Shown here piece by piece: positions 52,378 to 61,830 of a stretch of DNA of 64,000 nt. The translations under genes were made by a program, and so were the position numbers. Numbering within the stretch: position 1 is the first letter of the stretch; each line of letters opens with the position of its first letter. The notes under the pieces are model-generated. The model saw only the letters and a list, made by a program, of their open reading frames with translations, did not search any database and was not told the origin of the DNA. Origin of the DNA: UBA4582 sp002389265 (lineage in GTDB: Bacteria > Pseudomonadota > Gammaproteobacteria > Pseudomonadales > Azotimanducaceae); assembly GCA_943788825.1 (NCBI GenBank), contig CALSRT010000004.1, forward strand, positions 1 through 64,000, given 5' to 3'.

Positions 52378-53562
52378 TTACAAGCCCAGCACGGCCTGCG
52401 CAATAATATTGTGCTGCACTTCGCTGGACCCACCGGCAATGGTGTAACCGCGATGGTGAAACAGGCCACTGGCGACCATATCTGTGTAATCCGGGCCCAC
52501 GGGTTCGGCGTCATCACCACGCAGGGTCGAATCCAGCGGCAGGCCATAATAACCGATCGCGTCCATCAGCAGGCGATCCATCGCTTGCACCAGCTCGCTG
52601 CCTTTAAGCTTGAGCATGGACGGCTCGCCACCTACCGTACCGCCCTGGTCAAAGGTCGATAACAGGCGCTGCGCGGTTGTGTCCAACGCCTCCAGGCGAA
52701 TCGCCAGACTGGCCAACTGCGCCGCGTATTCCGGTCCTAGGTCAATGTTACGGGCCTGCTCCGCCTCAGCGACTCTCATGATACAACCGAGGATACGTCG
52801 ATTCTCAGCCACCCTTGAGACAGCCATGCGTTCGTTGCCCAGCAGGTTCTTGGCCACGCTCCAGCCCTGATTCTCCTCACCCAGGCGATTCCCCTTGGGC
52901 ACCCTCACGCCATCAAAAAACACCTGATTCCACAACCGCTTGCCATTAAAAGCCATTAACGCCTCAACGGTGACGCCCGGCGTATTCATATCAATCAACA
53001 GAAAACTAATACCTAGCTGAGGTTTGGCGGTCGGGTCAGTCCGCACCAGCACAAAAATATGATCAGCCTGTTCCGCCGCCGAGGTCCAGATTTTGGAACC
53101 AGTGACCACATAGTCATCGCCATCAGACTCCGCTCGAGTGCGCACCGACGCCAAGTCAGAACCCGCCTGGGGCTCCGAATAACCCTGACACCAGGAGATT
53201 TCCGCATTGAGTATCAACGGCAGATAGTGGGCCTTCTGGGCCTCTGTGCCATAGTTGATAATGGCTGGGCCCACCATCTTAAAGCCAAAACCCTGCAGCT
53301 CTGGCGCATGTGCGCCACGCATTTCATTTTCAAAAATATGTCGACGGATCATGCTCCAATCCGTTCCACCGACTTCAACGGGCCAGTGGGGCGCTGCCCA
53401 ACCACGGGCATTCAGAATTCGAGTCCAGCTATCCTGCTCGGCTTTGGTGACGGAATAGCCCAGCCTGACCTTGCGGCTGACGGCGTCATCCAGATGTTCA
53501 TTGAGAAATGACCTGACCTCTAACTGAAAGGCTTGATCCGATGCACTTAATCCTGCTCTCAT
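52378..53562 (-). CDS. Acyl-CoA dehydrogenase
   Basis: 394 aa from ATG 53562 (GAGGG at 8 bases). FAD-binding motifs: ISWCQGYSEPQAGSDLASVRT and GSKIWTSAAEQADHIFVLVRTD; the catalytic region near the C-terminus reads HHRGYTIAGGSSEVQHNIIAQAVLGL. The first-position SEPQAGSDL is typical of the steroid or branched-chain acyl-CoA dehydrogenases of the FadE-like (non-GCD) group in actinobacteria and proteobacteria. Substrate unknown. It diverges from the ABC transporter gene pair (266 bp). Confidence 0.9.
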   Translation of the reverse strand: MRAGLSASDQAFQLEVRSFLNEHLDDAVSRKVRLGYSVTKAEQDSWTRILNARGWAAPHWPVEVGGTDWSMIRRHIFENEMRGAHAPELQGFGFKMVGPAIINYGTEAQKAHYLPLILNAEISWCQGYSEPQAGSDLASVRTRAESDGDDYVVTGSKIWTSAAEQADHIFVLVRTDPTAKPQLGISFLLIDMNTPGVTVEALMAFNGKRLWNQVFFDGVRVPKGNRLGEENQGWSVAKNLLGNERMAVSRVAENRRILGCIMRVAEAEQARNIDLGPEYAAQLASLAIRLEALDTTAQRLLSTFDQGGTVGGEPSMLKLKGSELVQAMDRLLMDAIGYYGLPLDSTLRGDDAEPVGPDYTDMVASGLFHHRGYTIAGGSSEVQHNIIAQAVLGL

Positions 53563-53828
53563 TTGCTGCCCTCTGCTGAACCAATCTCGCCACCCAAGGA
53601 TAATACTGCGGCACCCTCTGGTATGAATCCTACCACCATCAGCGACTAATTTGTGAGCATTGTTAACCACCACATCGGCTTTGTCGTCTGGCAATCAACT
53701 CACCAATTCGTTACCATGCATCTCATCCCCAGCGCCTGATACTCGTCTGCAACCGGCGCAAATATGCTCAAATTTTTGCACATACTGATACCAATGATGG
53801 CGACCACTAACGACGAAAGTAAGGATCC

Positions 53829-55637
53829 ATGAAAGTACTGTTACGTTTGCTGCCTTATATTCGACAGCATCTCTGGACATTTGTCTTCGGCATTACCGGC
53901 TTGCTGGTTGCGCGAATTTTCGAGGCGTTGATTCCGCAGTTCGTCAAAATTGGCATCGATAGCGTCGCTGCGGGGCAAGTTTCGCTCAAATTGCAGCAAG
54001 TCACCCTTGATCAGGCAGCCGCCGCTCTGACCTACCCTGCCCTGGCCATCTGCGCCTGCGTGCTGGCACAGATGCTGGTGACTATCGTGAGCCGGATTCT
54101 GATCCGCCGCATCGGCATGTACGCCGCCTTTGATGCCCGCAATCGCGTCTATGCACATCTGCAGCGACAGGGACCCGTGTTCTATTCCCAGTTTAGTATC
54201 GGCGATTTAATGGCCCGCGCCATCAATGATATTTCCCTGGTTCGCGAGTTTATCGCGGGCACTTTGCGTATGACTTCAGTCCTCATATTTACCGCCGTCG
54301 TCAGTCTGTCCTTTATGTTCTCATTGTCGGTCAAACTCAGCCTGGCAGTGATACTGCCACTACCGATCATTACTCTAGTCGCCTATCTTTACTCGAAGCG
54401 GATCTATGCCAGGTCACACCGGGTACAGGAAGGATTCTCGAGTCTTTCCACCTTCGTTCAGGAAAATCTCAATGGCATACGAACGGTTCAGGCCATGGCT
54501 CAAGAGCAAGACGAGGTCAATCGATTCTCAGTGGTGAACGCTGACTTTGCCGAAAAAAACCGCCTGCTGTTTGCCGCCAATTCACAACTCAGCGCCCTAA
54601 TGCCTACGCTGGCGGCGGCCGCAACCTTGATTATCATCGGTTACGGCAGCCAGCTGGTGAATAGTGGCGAAATCAGCCTCGGTACCCTGGCCGCATTTTT
54701 CTCTTATCTGGGATTATTGTTATGGCCAGTCCGCGAGGCCGGATCACTGGTGACCCAATGGCAACGTGGTGCCTCGGGTACCGCCCGGTTGTTTGAAGTG
54801 CTCGACTACGAGCCAGAAATACGGGACAACAGCAAGCCCAGTGGACCAGCCTTGACCGGTAAAATTACCGTTAAAGATCTCTACTACCAATATGCCAACA
54901 AGTCGGTATACGCGCTAGAAAACATTAACTTCGAAGTACAGGCCGGTGAGACTATCGCCATCCTTGGGCGTGTAGGTTCGGGCAAGTCGACACTGTTGCG
55001 TTTGTTTGTGCGCCTGCTTGATCCAAGCCGTGGTGAGGTACTGCTAGACGATCACCCCATTCAGGACTTTGCCCTGACGCGGTTACGAGAACAGGTGTGC
55101 ATGGTGTTGCAGGATCCTTTCCTGTTTGCTGACTCCCTTGGCGAGAATATCGCCTACGACGATCCTGAACGGGACCTGGATTCGATTTGGCAATCCGCAG
55201 ACGCCGCGGCACTGCGAGATACGATTGAACGTTTTCCTGATGGTCTACAAACCGTACTGGGTGAACGTGGCGTGACCCTCTCGGGCGGCCAAAAGCAGCG
55301 GACGGCCCTCGCCCGCGGACTCATCCGCATGACGCCACTGTTGATTCTTGACGACTGCTTCTCAGCAGTTGACACGGAAACCGAAGAACACATTTTATCC
55401 GGTCTCAAGGCCATGAGACAGGGTCTGACGACCATGCTGGTATCGCATCGCGTATCAACTGCGCGCCACGCCGACCGCATCATTGTACTCGAAGAAGGCC
55501 GTATTCGAGAAACCGGCACTCACGAGGAACTGCTCGCCCTTGGCGGCCTGTACGCCGAACTCGAAAAGGCGCAGAGCATCAAGGGACATCTGCTGAATCA
55601 TTTAGAGACGGCCGCCGAAGGAGACAGATCCTCATGA
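53829..55637 (+). CDS. mdlA: Heterodimeric ABC exporter subunit, MdlA-like (degenerate Walker B)
   Basis: 602 aa: six membrane segments (about residues 15-300), then the ATPase domain with Walker A GRVGSGKST (about residue 380), signature TLSGGQKQRT (about 483) and Walker B LLILDDCFSAVD (about 505). The catalytic Glu after Walker B is Asp here, as in the degenerate half of heterodimeric exporters such as TM287 and E. coli MdlA. The H-loop is MLVSHRVSTARHADR. It overlaps the next gene by ATGA and lies ahead of it in the same frame order as mdlA-mdlB. Lipid, peptide or drug export is plausible. Confidence 0.9.
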   Translation: MKVLLRLLPYIRQHLWTFVFGITGLLVARIFEALIPQFVKIGIDSVAAGQVSLKLQQVTLDQAAAALTYPALAICACVLAQMLVTIVSRILIRRIGMYAAFDARNRVYAHLQRQGPVFYSQFSIGDLMARAINDISLVREFIAGTLRMTSVLIFTAVVSLSFMFSLSVKLSLAVILPLPIITLVAYLYSKRIYARSHRVQEGFSSLSTFVQENLNGIRTVQAMAQEQDEVNRFSVVNADFAEKNRLLFAANSQLSALMPTLAAAATLIIIGYGSQLVNSGEISLGTLAAFFSYLGLLLWPVREAGSLVTQWQRGASGTARLFEVLDYEPEIRDNSKPSGPALTGKITVKDLYYQYANKSVYALENINFEVQAGETIAILGRVGSGKSTLLRLFVRLLDPSRGEVLLDDHPIQDFALTRLREQVCMVLQDPFLFADSLGENIAYDDPERDLDSIWQSADAAALRDTIERFPDGLQTVLGERGVTLSGGQKQRTALARGLIRMTPLLILDDCFSAVDTETEEHILSGLKAMRQGLTTMLVSHRVSTARHADRIIVLEEGRIRETGTHEELLALGGLYAELEKAQSIKGHLLNHLETAAEGDRSS

Positions 55638-57499
55638 CGCAGCCAAAACTCGACCACGGGGTTTTTGAGGCTGATATTCATGGCCAGTCGATGAACTTCG
55701 CCTACCTGAAACGTATCGGCCATTGGCTAGGACCCCATAAACTTCTGGCGATGACCAGTGTTGCCCTGGTCATCGCCGCGTCGATACTGGCTGTGTTGTT
55801 GCCGGTGATCATCAGTCGCGTTGTTATTGATGGCGTGATCATGGGCCAGCCCGACGCGCATTTGCCCGACTATGGCATGAATGCATTGAACCAGTGGTTG
55901 ATGGCACTCACTGGCTGGTCTGCCATAGCCAGTGCCTGCACTATTTTCGGGCTCTTCACCGTCGCTTGTCAGCTTCTCTATCACTTGCACCGCGTGACAT
56001 TCGCGCAGACCTCTTTGTATGCCCTGCGCGACCTGCGGCAAGACTTGTTCGCGCATATGGAACACCGACCCTCATCCTTTTATGACAAGGTCGCCGTGGG
56101 CCGGGTGATGACTCGCATCACCAATGACGTGCAGGCTCTGTTCGAGCTGTTGATGGGCTTGGGCATGTTGGTGGGTGAATTTGTACCGTTCTTTCTGGCG
56201 CTCGGCATCATGCTGGCGATTGACGTCAGGCTGACGCTGTACCTCATGCTGTCCATTCCCCTGTTTGCGTTCATCACCTATTTCTTTCGCATGGCGACTC
56301 GGCGGGTTTACCGTCGAATTCGCAACACGGTCTCACAACTCAACCAGAACCTGCAGGAAAACCTCAGCGGCATGCAAGTGGTCCAGCTGAGTAACCGCGA
56401 GCGTCAAAATCTCGCCACTTACCAGGCTATCAACAAGACTAACCAGGACCAGGAGATTCACGCGATCTACCTGGAAACCGGTTATGGCGCTTTCACCGAC
56501 AACATGATCAATCTCGCCCTGGCGGTCATCATCTGGTTTGGCGGTGGCGCCGCCCTGCAGGAGACCATCTCTTTGGGTAGCATCGTCCTCTTCAGTCAGT
56601 TTATCGATATGTTCATTCGCCCGATCCGAGTGCTGGGCATGCAATACAATGTTATGTTTCGTGCCATGGCCAGTGCCGAGCGCATTTTTCAGGCTCTGGA
56701 TTGGCATGAACAGGTGCGAGAACCTTTGACCCCGGTTAAGCTGCCCGCACGTATTCAAGGCAAGCTCGAGTTCCGCCACCTAACCTTTGGCTATGACGTA
56801 GACCAACCCGTTTTGAAGGATGTGTCGTTTACCATTCAACCTGGCGAGAAGCTCGCCATTGTCGGCCCCACGGGTTCCGGCAAGAGCACCTTGATCAGGT
56901 TGTTAGGTCGGTTTTACGATTTTCCTGACGACACCATTTTTCTCGATGATATCGATTTGAATCGACTTCATTCCAGCGCCGTGCGGCAGAAGATCGGGGT
57001 AGTTCTACAGGACTTTCATATTTTCTCCGGCACCGTGCTGGAAAACATCATTCTGGGCAACCCCAACATCAGCCGCGAGAAAGCCATTGAATCGGCGCGG
57101 CTCGTCAATGCCCACGAGTTTATCGAGGCCCTACCCCAACAATATGATGAACCCTTAGTCGAGCGTGGTCAGAACCTATCTCAGGGCCAGCGGCAATTGC
57201 TGGCCTTTGCCAGGGTCCTGGCAGCAGATCCTGAGATTCTAATTTTGGATGAAGCTACGGCCAGTATCGATACAGAGACCGAACAGCTGATCCAGACGGC
57301 ACTCCATGAAATCATGAAAGATCGGACCTCAATTCTGATCGCCCATCGCCTGCAGACCATTCAAGAAGCCGACCGAATTCTGGTATTAAAAGACGGGGCC
57401 GTGAAGGAATTAGGAACCCATGATGAATTGATGGCGCAGCAAGGTGTTTACTACACGTTGAATCAGTTGCAGTTTCAGGACGTCTCCATCAAGGCCTGA
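55634..57499 (+). CDS. mdlB: Heterodimeric ABC exporter subunit, MdlB-like (canonical Walker B)
   Basis: 621 aa: membrane domain (about 30-320), Walker A GPTGSGKST (about 411), signature LSQGQRQLLAFARVL (about 515), Walker B ILILDEATASIDTETE with the catalytic Glu, and H-loop LIAHRLQTIQEADR. The signature is LSQGQ, not LSGGQ, which pairs with the degenerate site of the partner. ATG overlaps the mdlA stop (ATGA), ensuring equal synthesis. Confidence 0.92.
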   Translation: MTQPKLDHGVFEADIHGQSMNFAYLKRIGHWLGPHKLLAMTSVALVIAASILAVLLPVIISRVVIDGVIMGQPDAHLPDYGMNALNQWLMALTGWSAIASACTIFGLFTVACQLLYHLHRVTFAQTSLYALRDLRQDLFAHMEHRPSSFYDKVAVGRVMTRITNDVQALFELLMGLGMLVGEFVPFFLALGIMLAIDVRLTLYLMLSIPLFAFITYFFRMATRRVYRRIRNTVSQLNQNLQENLSGMQVVQLSNRERQNLATYQAINKTNQDQEIHAIYLETGYGAFTDNMINLALAVIIWFGGGAALQETISLGSIVLFSQFIDMFIRPIRVLGMQYNVMFRAMASAERIFQALDWHEQVREPLTPVKLPARIQGKLEFRHLTFGYDVDQPVLKDVSFTIQPGEKLAIVGPTGSGKSTLIRLLGRFYDFPDDTIFLDDIDLNRLHSSAVRQKIGVVLQDFHIFSGTVLENIILGNPNISREKAIESARLVNAHEFIEALPQQYDEPLVERGQNLSQGQRQLLAFARVLAADPEILILDEATASIDTETEQLIQTALHEIMKDRTSILIAHRLQTIQEADRILVLKDGAVKELGTHDELMAQQGVYYTLNQLQFQDVSIKA

Positions 57500-57570
57500 C
57501 TTATTCTATCTAGACTACTTTATTGTTCCCTTGGTTCACCGTACTATCAGGACATCGATTGGGAGCAAGT

Positions 57571-59019
57571 ATGGCAGCAAACCGTAAACTAAAATTGACC
57601 GAGAAACTCAACTACGGTGTCGGTCAGACTGCCGAGGGACTGAAGAATACCGCGTTCGGGTTGCTGGTATTGTTCTACTACAATCAAGTGCTGGAAGTCT
57701 CCGGCACCCTCTGTGGCCTGGCACTGGGTATTGCGCTGATATTCGATGCCATCACGGATCCGCTGGCGGGCTCACTGTCAGATAACTGGCGATCACGTCT
57801 GGGTCGACGACACCCGTTTATGTATGCCTCGGCCATACCGCTGGGCATCTGCTTTTACCTATTATTCAGTCCGCCGACGCTTGGCGAGACCGGCCTGTTT
57901 ATCTGGCTGATCGTGTTTGCCGTATTGACCCGTACGGCAATGACCCTGTATCACGTGCCGCATATTGCTCTTGGCGCAGAACTCACTGAAAATTTCGAAG
58001 AACGTACCGTAATCGTCAGCTTTCGCCTGGTGTTTGGTACCCTCGGCGGGCTCATTGCCGTCGCCTTGGCCTTCTTGGTGTTTTTTGCAGCCAGCGAAGA
58101 ATTCCCCAACGGTCAATTAAACGGGACCGCTTACACGCCCTTTGCACTGACACTATCCGCGTTGATGGTGATCACTATCTGGCTATCAGCCTGGGGCACG
58201 CGCAAGCAGATTCCTTTTCTACCCCAACCTATTGGCGAGGCAGCCCCCTTCAGCTTGACTCGGGTCTTTACCGAAGTGCGGCTGGCGTTACAAAACACAT
58301 CATTTCGTTGGCTCTTCATCGGCGTCATCGTCGTCTTTCTCATGGTTGGGATTGATGGTGCTTTAGGCCTGTATATCAACACTTACTTCTGGGAGCTTAA
58401 ACCCGCAGCCATCTTTATTTACGCCATTGCCGCTCCCATTGGGGTGGTCATAGGCAGTCTTTTCACTCGCAGCATTCATGCCCGGTGGGGGAAAAAGCCA
58501 GGGGTCATTTTTGGTACGTCGGCTTGGGCCATCTGCCAGATACTACCGATTGTCCTGCGCCTGCTAGATTTCTTTCCAGCCAACCATACCGCCGAGTTAC
58601 TGGTACTACTGGTCATCATCAAGTTCATCCAGGGTCTTACCGTGGTCCAGGCACTGGTTAGCTTTGGCTCAATGGTGGCCGACATCGCCGACCAGCATGA
58701 GCTGGCCACAGGCAAACGCCAGGAAGGGATCTTTTTTGGCGCCTCATCATTCTCGAACAAGAGCGCCTCCGGGCTTGGCACCCTCGCGGCTGGCGTTGCC
58801 CTCGACCTCATTAACTGGCCAACAGGCCAGGCGATTCAATCTGCCGCGGATATACCCGCCGAAACCCTGACCCAGCTTGCGTTACTGTACGGTCCTATCG
58901 TGTCGGGTTTCGCCGTCGTCTCAGTCTGGTGCTACAGCCATTACGATTTAAGTCGTCAGGAACACCAAAGTATTCTAGAGCAGCTCACCGAGCGCCGCGC
59001 GCAGGTCAACACCGAATAA
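57571..59019 (+). CDS. GPH-family sugar/cation symporter (MFS, MelB-like)
   Basis: 482 aa from ATG 57571 (GGAG at 6 bases). Twelve hydrophobic segments; LNYGVGQTAEGLKNTAFGLLVLFYYNQVL and ITDPLAGSLSDNWRSRLGRRHPFMYASAIPLG carry the GPH motif (D-x-x-x-D/GRRxP). Members co-transport sugars, uronates or glycosides with Na+ or H+. It begins 71 bp after the ABC pair, possibly in the same transcript, but with no sugar enzyme nearby. Confidence 0.88.
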   Translation: MAANRKLKLTEKLNYGVGQTAEGLKNTAFGLLVLFYYNQVLEVSGTLCGLALGIALIFDAITDPLAGSLSDNWRSRLGRRHPFMYASAIPLGICFYLLFSPPTLGETGLFIWLIVFAVLTRTAMTLYHVPHIALGAELTENFEERTVIVSFRLVFGTLGGLIAVALAFLVFFAASEEFPNGQLNGTAYTPFALTLSALMVITIWLSAWGTRKQIPFLPQPIGEAAPFSLTRVFTEVRLALQNTSFRWLFIGVIVVFLMVGIDGALGLYINTYFWELKPAAIFIYAIAAPIGVVIGSLFTRSIHARWGKKPGVIFGTSAWAICQILPIVLRLLDFFPANHTAELLVLLVIIKFIQGLTVVQALVSFGSMVADIADQHELATGKRQEGIFFGASSFSNKSASGLGTLAAGVALDLINWPTGQAIQSAADIPAETLTQLALLYGPIVSGFAVVSVWCYSHYDLSRQEHQSILEQLTERRAQVNTE

Positions 59020-59041
59020 TCAACCAACGAAGGAGATCTCT

Positions 59042-59929
59042 ATGAGTGAATTTGAAGGTAAGGTCGTCGTCATCACCGGTGCAGGCGGCGGATTAGGCAA
59101 AGCCCACGCGTTGGAATTTGCCAAGCGTGGCGCCAGCGTGGTGGTGAATGACCTGGGTGGCAGCGTCGATGGCGCCGGGGGTAGCGATGCTGCCGATCTG
59201 GTGGTCGCTGAAATCACGGCTGCAGGTGGTCGCGCGATTGCCAATAAGGCTTCAGTCAGCGACAAGGCGGGCGCTCAAAGTATTGTTGACGATGCCGTCG
59301 CCGCCTTCGGCACCATCGATATACTGGTCAACAATGCCGGTATTTTACGGGATAAATCTTTCAAGAACATGACACTGGCAGAGTGGGATCTGGTGCTGGC
59401 GGTACACTTGGACGGCACTGCTTATGTGACCCATGCGGCGTGGCCGATTATGTACGCTAAAAATTATGGTCGTATTGTCTTCACGTCTTCAGGATCGGGT
59501 ATCTGGGGCAACTTTGGTCAGTCCAACTATGGAGCAGCTAAAATGGGTATGCTGGGCCTGATGAACGTGTTAGCCGGCGAAGGTGCCTCGCACAATATTA
59601 AGGTCAACTCATTGGCACCTGCCGCCGCCACCCGCATGACGGCTAACTTACCAGGCCGGCCGACTTTCGATGCGGAAAACCCACCCGCAGAAAGGGCGCC
59701 ATCGCTGGTAACCCCGGCGGTCCTGTTCATGTGCAGCAACGATGCGCCAAGCGGCAAGGTCTTTCAGGCCGCCGGTGGTCGATTTTCTATGGCAGCCATG
59801 TACAGCAATGATGGCGTCAATCTCGGCACGGATGCGACCTTTGAGAGTTTTGTCGCCAACGTCGACACGATTATGGATATGAGCCAGGCTCAGGAAGGCA
59901 GTGCTCAGCGCCGCCGCCAGAAGAAGTAG
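59042..59929 (+). CDS. Short-chain dehydrogenase/reductase (classical SDR)
   Basis: 295 aa. NAD(P) motif TGAGGGLGKAHA (TGxxxGxG), DLGGSVDGAGGSD, NNAGIL, the Ser of FTSSGSGIWG, and the YGAAK catalytic Tyr and Lys. The DLGGSxxGxGGS stretch is typical of the peroxisomal hydratase-dehydrogenase (MFE-2) like SDRs that oxidise 3-hydroxyacyl-CoA, or of steroid-type relatives. AAGGAG sits 7 bases upstream. Same direction as the GPH symporter (22-bp gap). Confidence 0.9.
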   Translation: MSEFEGKVVVITGAGGGLGKAHALEFAKRGASVVVNDLGGSVDGAGGSDAADLVVAEITAAGGRAIANKASVSDKAGAQSIVDDAVAAFGTIDILVNNAGILRDKSFKNMTLAEWDLVLAVHLDGTAYVTHAAWPIMYAKNYGRIVFTSSGSGIWGNFGQSNYGAAKMGMLGLMNVLAGEGASHNIKVNSLAPAAATRMTANLPGRPTFDAENPPAERAPSLVTPAVLFMCSNDAPSGKVFQAAGGRFSMAAMYSNDGVNLGTDATFESFVANVDTIMDMSQAQEGSAQRRRQKK

Positions 59930-59952
59930 CATTTTGAGCGAGGTATTAGTGG

Positions 59953-60552
59953 GTGTTTGATGCACGGCTACGGCGGGTCATTGACCCGCCACTCAACCGC
60001 TGTGGCAGCCACCTGGCTTCATTAGGTATCAGCGCGAACCAGGTGACCGTTGTGGGCTTTGTTCTGGGCCTTGGAGCAATGCCATTGATCGCGTTGCACG
60101 CTTATGAGGCAGCCTTGGCGATGATCCTGCTCAACCGCCTGTGCGATGGTCTTGATGGCGCTGTGGCGCGCTTCTCTGCCATGACCGACTTAGGCGGCTT
60201 CCTGGACATCGTTCTGGACTTCATTTTCTATTCAGCGGTGATTTTTGGCTTTGTTCTGGCTCAGCCAGAACATGCCAGCTACGGCGCGTTTTTGATATTC
60301 AGCTTTATCGGCACTGGCAGTTCGTTTCTGGCGTATTCAACCTTTGCCGCCAAACGCGGTTTAACCACCAGCCTGCGAGGCTCAAAGTCTCTGTATTATC
60401 TGGGCGGTCTGACCGAGGGCTTCGAGACCATCCTGTGCTTAGTGCTAATGTGCCTCATGCCCAGCAGCTTCTGGATCTTCGCCATTATTTTTGGCTGCTT
60501 GTGTTGGCTGACCACCGCGATTCGCATTTATACCGCAGTCAAAACCCTGTAG
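59953..60552 (+). CDS. CDP-alcohol phosphatidyltransferase family protein
   Basis: 199 aa from GTG 59953. Motif CDGLDGAVARFSAMTDLGGFLDIVLDF matches DGxxAR(x8)GxxxDxxxD, the catalytic metal site. About six hydrophobic segments fill the rest. It joins a CDP-linked donor and an alcohol in the inner membrane; the alcohol cannot be told. 23 bp after the SDR gene, likely in the same operon. Confidence 0.9.
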   Translation: MFDARLRRVIDPPLNRCGSHLASLGISANQVTVVGFVLGLGAMPLIALHAYEAALAMILLNRLCDGLDGAVARFSAMTDLGGFLDIVLDFIFYSAVIFGFVLAQPEHASYGAFLIFSFIGTGSSFLAYSTFAAKRGLTTSLRGSKSLYYLGGLTEGFETILCLVLMCLMPSSFWIFAIIFGCLCWLTTAIRIYTAVKTL

Positions 60553-60603
60553 GCGGCTCGCAAAAATCTGCTATATTGCCGCGGTAGCCGAGAGCCTATC
60601 ACT

Positions 60604-61443
60604 GTGGATATCGAAAACCTTAAAACATTCCTGGAAGTGCACAAAACCCGGCACTTTGGCCATGCTGCGGACAATTTGTATCTGACGTCGGCCGCTGTCT
60701 CTGCGAGAATCAAACAACTTGAACTGTACCTCGGGGTCTCTTTGTTTATTCGCACCCGCGGCAACGTCCAGCTCACCAGTGAGGGCGAGCGTCTACTGCC
60801 CCACGCGCAAAACCTGATCTTGAACTGGTCGCGCACCCTGCAGGAAATTTCACTGCAAAAAAATCAGACGACGCGGTTGCACCTTGGCTCTACCACGGCC
60901 CTTTGGCAGTCTAATTTGACTCAAAAAATACAGGACATTGCCAACGACTATCCACAGCTCAGTATACAGGCAGAAGCCCACCCTGATTACGAACTCGTTC
61001 GGCGCTTGACAGAACGTACACTCGACGTCGTCGTGCTCTGCGAACCACCCGATTTACCAGAATTGAAGGCAGTTAAAGTTGGCCAAATGAAGCTCTTGAT
61101 GGTCTCAACAAAACCTCAGCAGGTGGCTAAAAGCGCTTTTCAGGCAGGCTATATCTATGTCGATTGGGGTGAATCTTTCGCGGTCTTTCATGCCAATCGA
61201 TTCGGTGAGGTACCCCCTGCCAACTTGAGCGTTAACCTTGCGAGCATCGCCACCCGTTTCCTGGAGACGCATGCCGGATCGGCTTTCCTATCCCAACGAA
61301 TATTGGAAACCCAGGATTTTTTATTCCCGGTCAAAGGTGTGGCGACCTTCAACCGACCCGTCTACGCACTGTACCGGGAAGGCCATAGCCAACTCGACAT
61401 TATTAAAAAAGTGATAATCTTGATTACGGGTATTGCGATTTAA
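60604..61443 (+). CDS. LysR-type regulator, HdfR-like
   Basis: 279 aa from GTG 60604. The start DIENLKTFLEVHKTRHFGHAADNLYLTSAAVSARIKQLELYLGVSLFIRTRGNVQLTSEGERLLPHA is the HdfR/YifA form (ENLKTFLEVxxTRHFGxAA). The effector domain follows. HdfR represses flhDC in E. coli; targets here are unknown. The stop codon TAA is the first copy of a 13-bp tandem repeat. Confidence 0.9.
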   Translation: MDIENLKTFLEVHKTRHFGHAADNLYLTSAAVSARIKQLELYLGVSLFIRTRGNVQLTSEGERLLPHAQNLILNWSRTLQEISLQKNQTTRLHLGSTTALWQSNLTQKIQDIANDYPQLSIQAEAHPDYELVRRLTERTLDVVVLCEPPDLPELKAVKVGQMKLLMVSTKPQQVAKSAFQAGYIYVDWGESFAVFHANRFGEVPPANLSVNLASIATRFLETHAGSAFLSQRILETQDFLFPVKGVATFNRPVYALYREGHSQLDIIKKVIILITGIAI

Positions 61444-61504
61444 CGGTCTCTCTTAACGGCTCTCTTAACGGTCTCTCTTAACGGACTCTCTTAACGGACT
61501 ATCG
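61441..61504 (+). repeat. 13-bp tandem repeat x5 beginning at the LysR stop codon
   Basis: Units TAACGGTCTCTCT, TAACGGCTCTCT, TAACGGTCTCTCT, TAACGGACTCTCT and TAACGGACTATCG. TAA recurs at 61441, 61454, 61466, 61479 and 61492, in all three frames. The first TAA ends the gene. Confidence 0.92.
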
Positions 61505-61596
61505 ACCACAAAATTTCGCTATCTTTCTCGTCCTCTAACAGTTGCCATCAAACAGCACCGGTGGATCACATAAACTGAGCCCGTAATGGTAAACGG

Positions 61597-61830
61597 TTAA
61601 AAGTCGAGCTCACCAAATTCTTCACGCAGCCGCCGACGCTCCATAATATCTTCGATTTTTCGACGAACATCGTGACGTTGCATATTGGGACTCATTTCAC
61701 CTGACCCAACCGATTCATCAAAATCGTTGACGCTATCGACCGAGTCGATATCAGCGCCTGTATCAACATCGATATCAGCATCGATATCAACATCGATATC
61801 AACATCGTCAATACTTAATGCATCACTCAT
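61597..61830 (-). CDS. PA3496-like small acidic protein
   Basis: 77 aa. An Asp/Ile/Val repeat (DIDVDIDADIDVD), encoded by a tandem run of ATCGATATCAAC-type units, precedes a conserved basic/acidic C-terminus (RHDVRRKIEDIMERRRLREEFGELDF). That end matches the small PA3496 family of putative envelope integrity proteins. The acidic N-terminal part varies in length within the family. Function is unproven. Confidence 0.7.
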   Translation of the reverse strand: MSDALSIDDVDIDVDIDADIDVDTGADIDSVDSVNDFDESVGSGEMSPNMQRHDVRRKIEDIMERRRLREEFGELDF

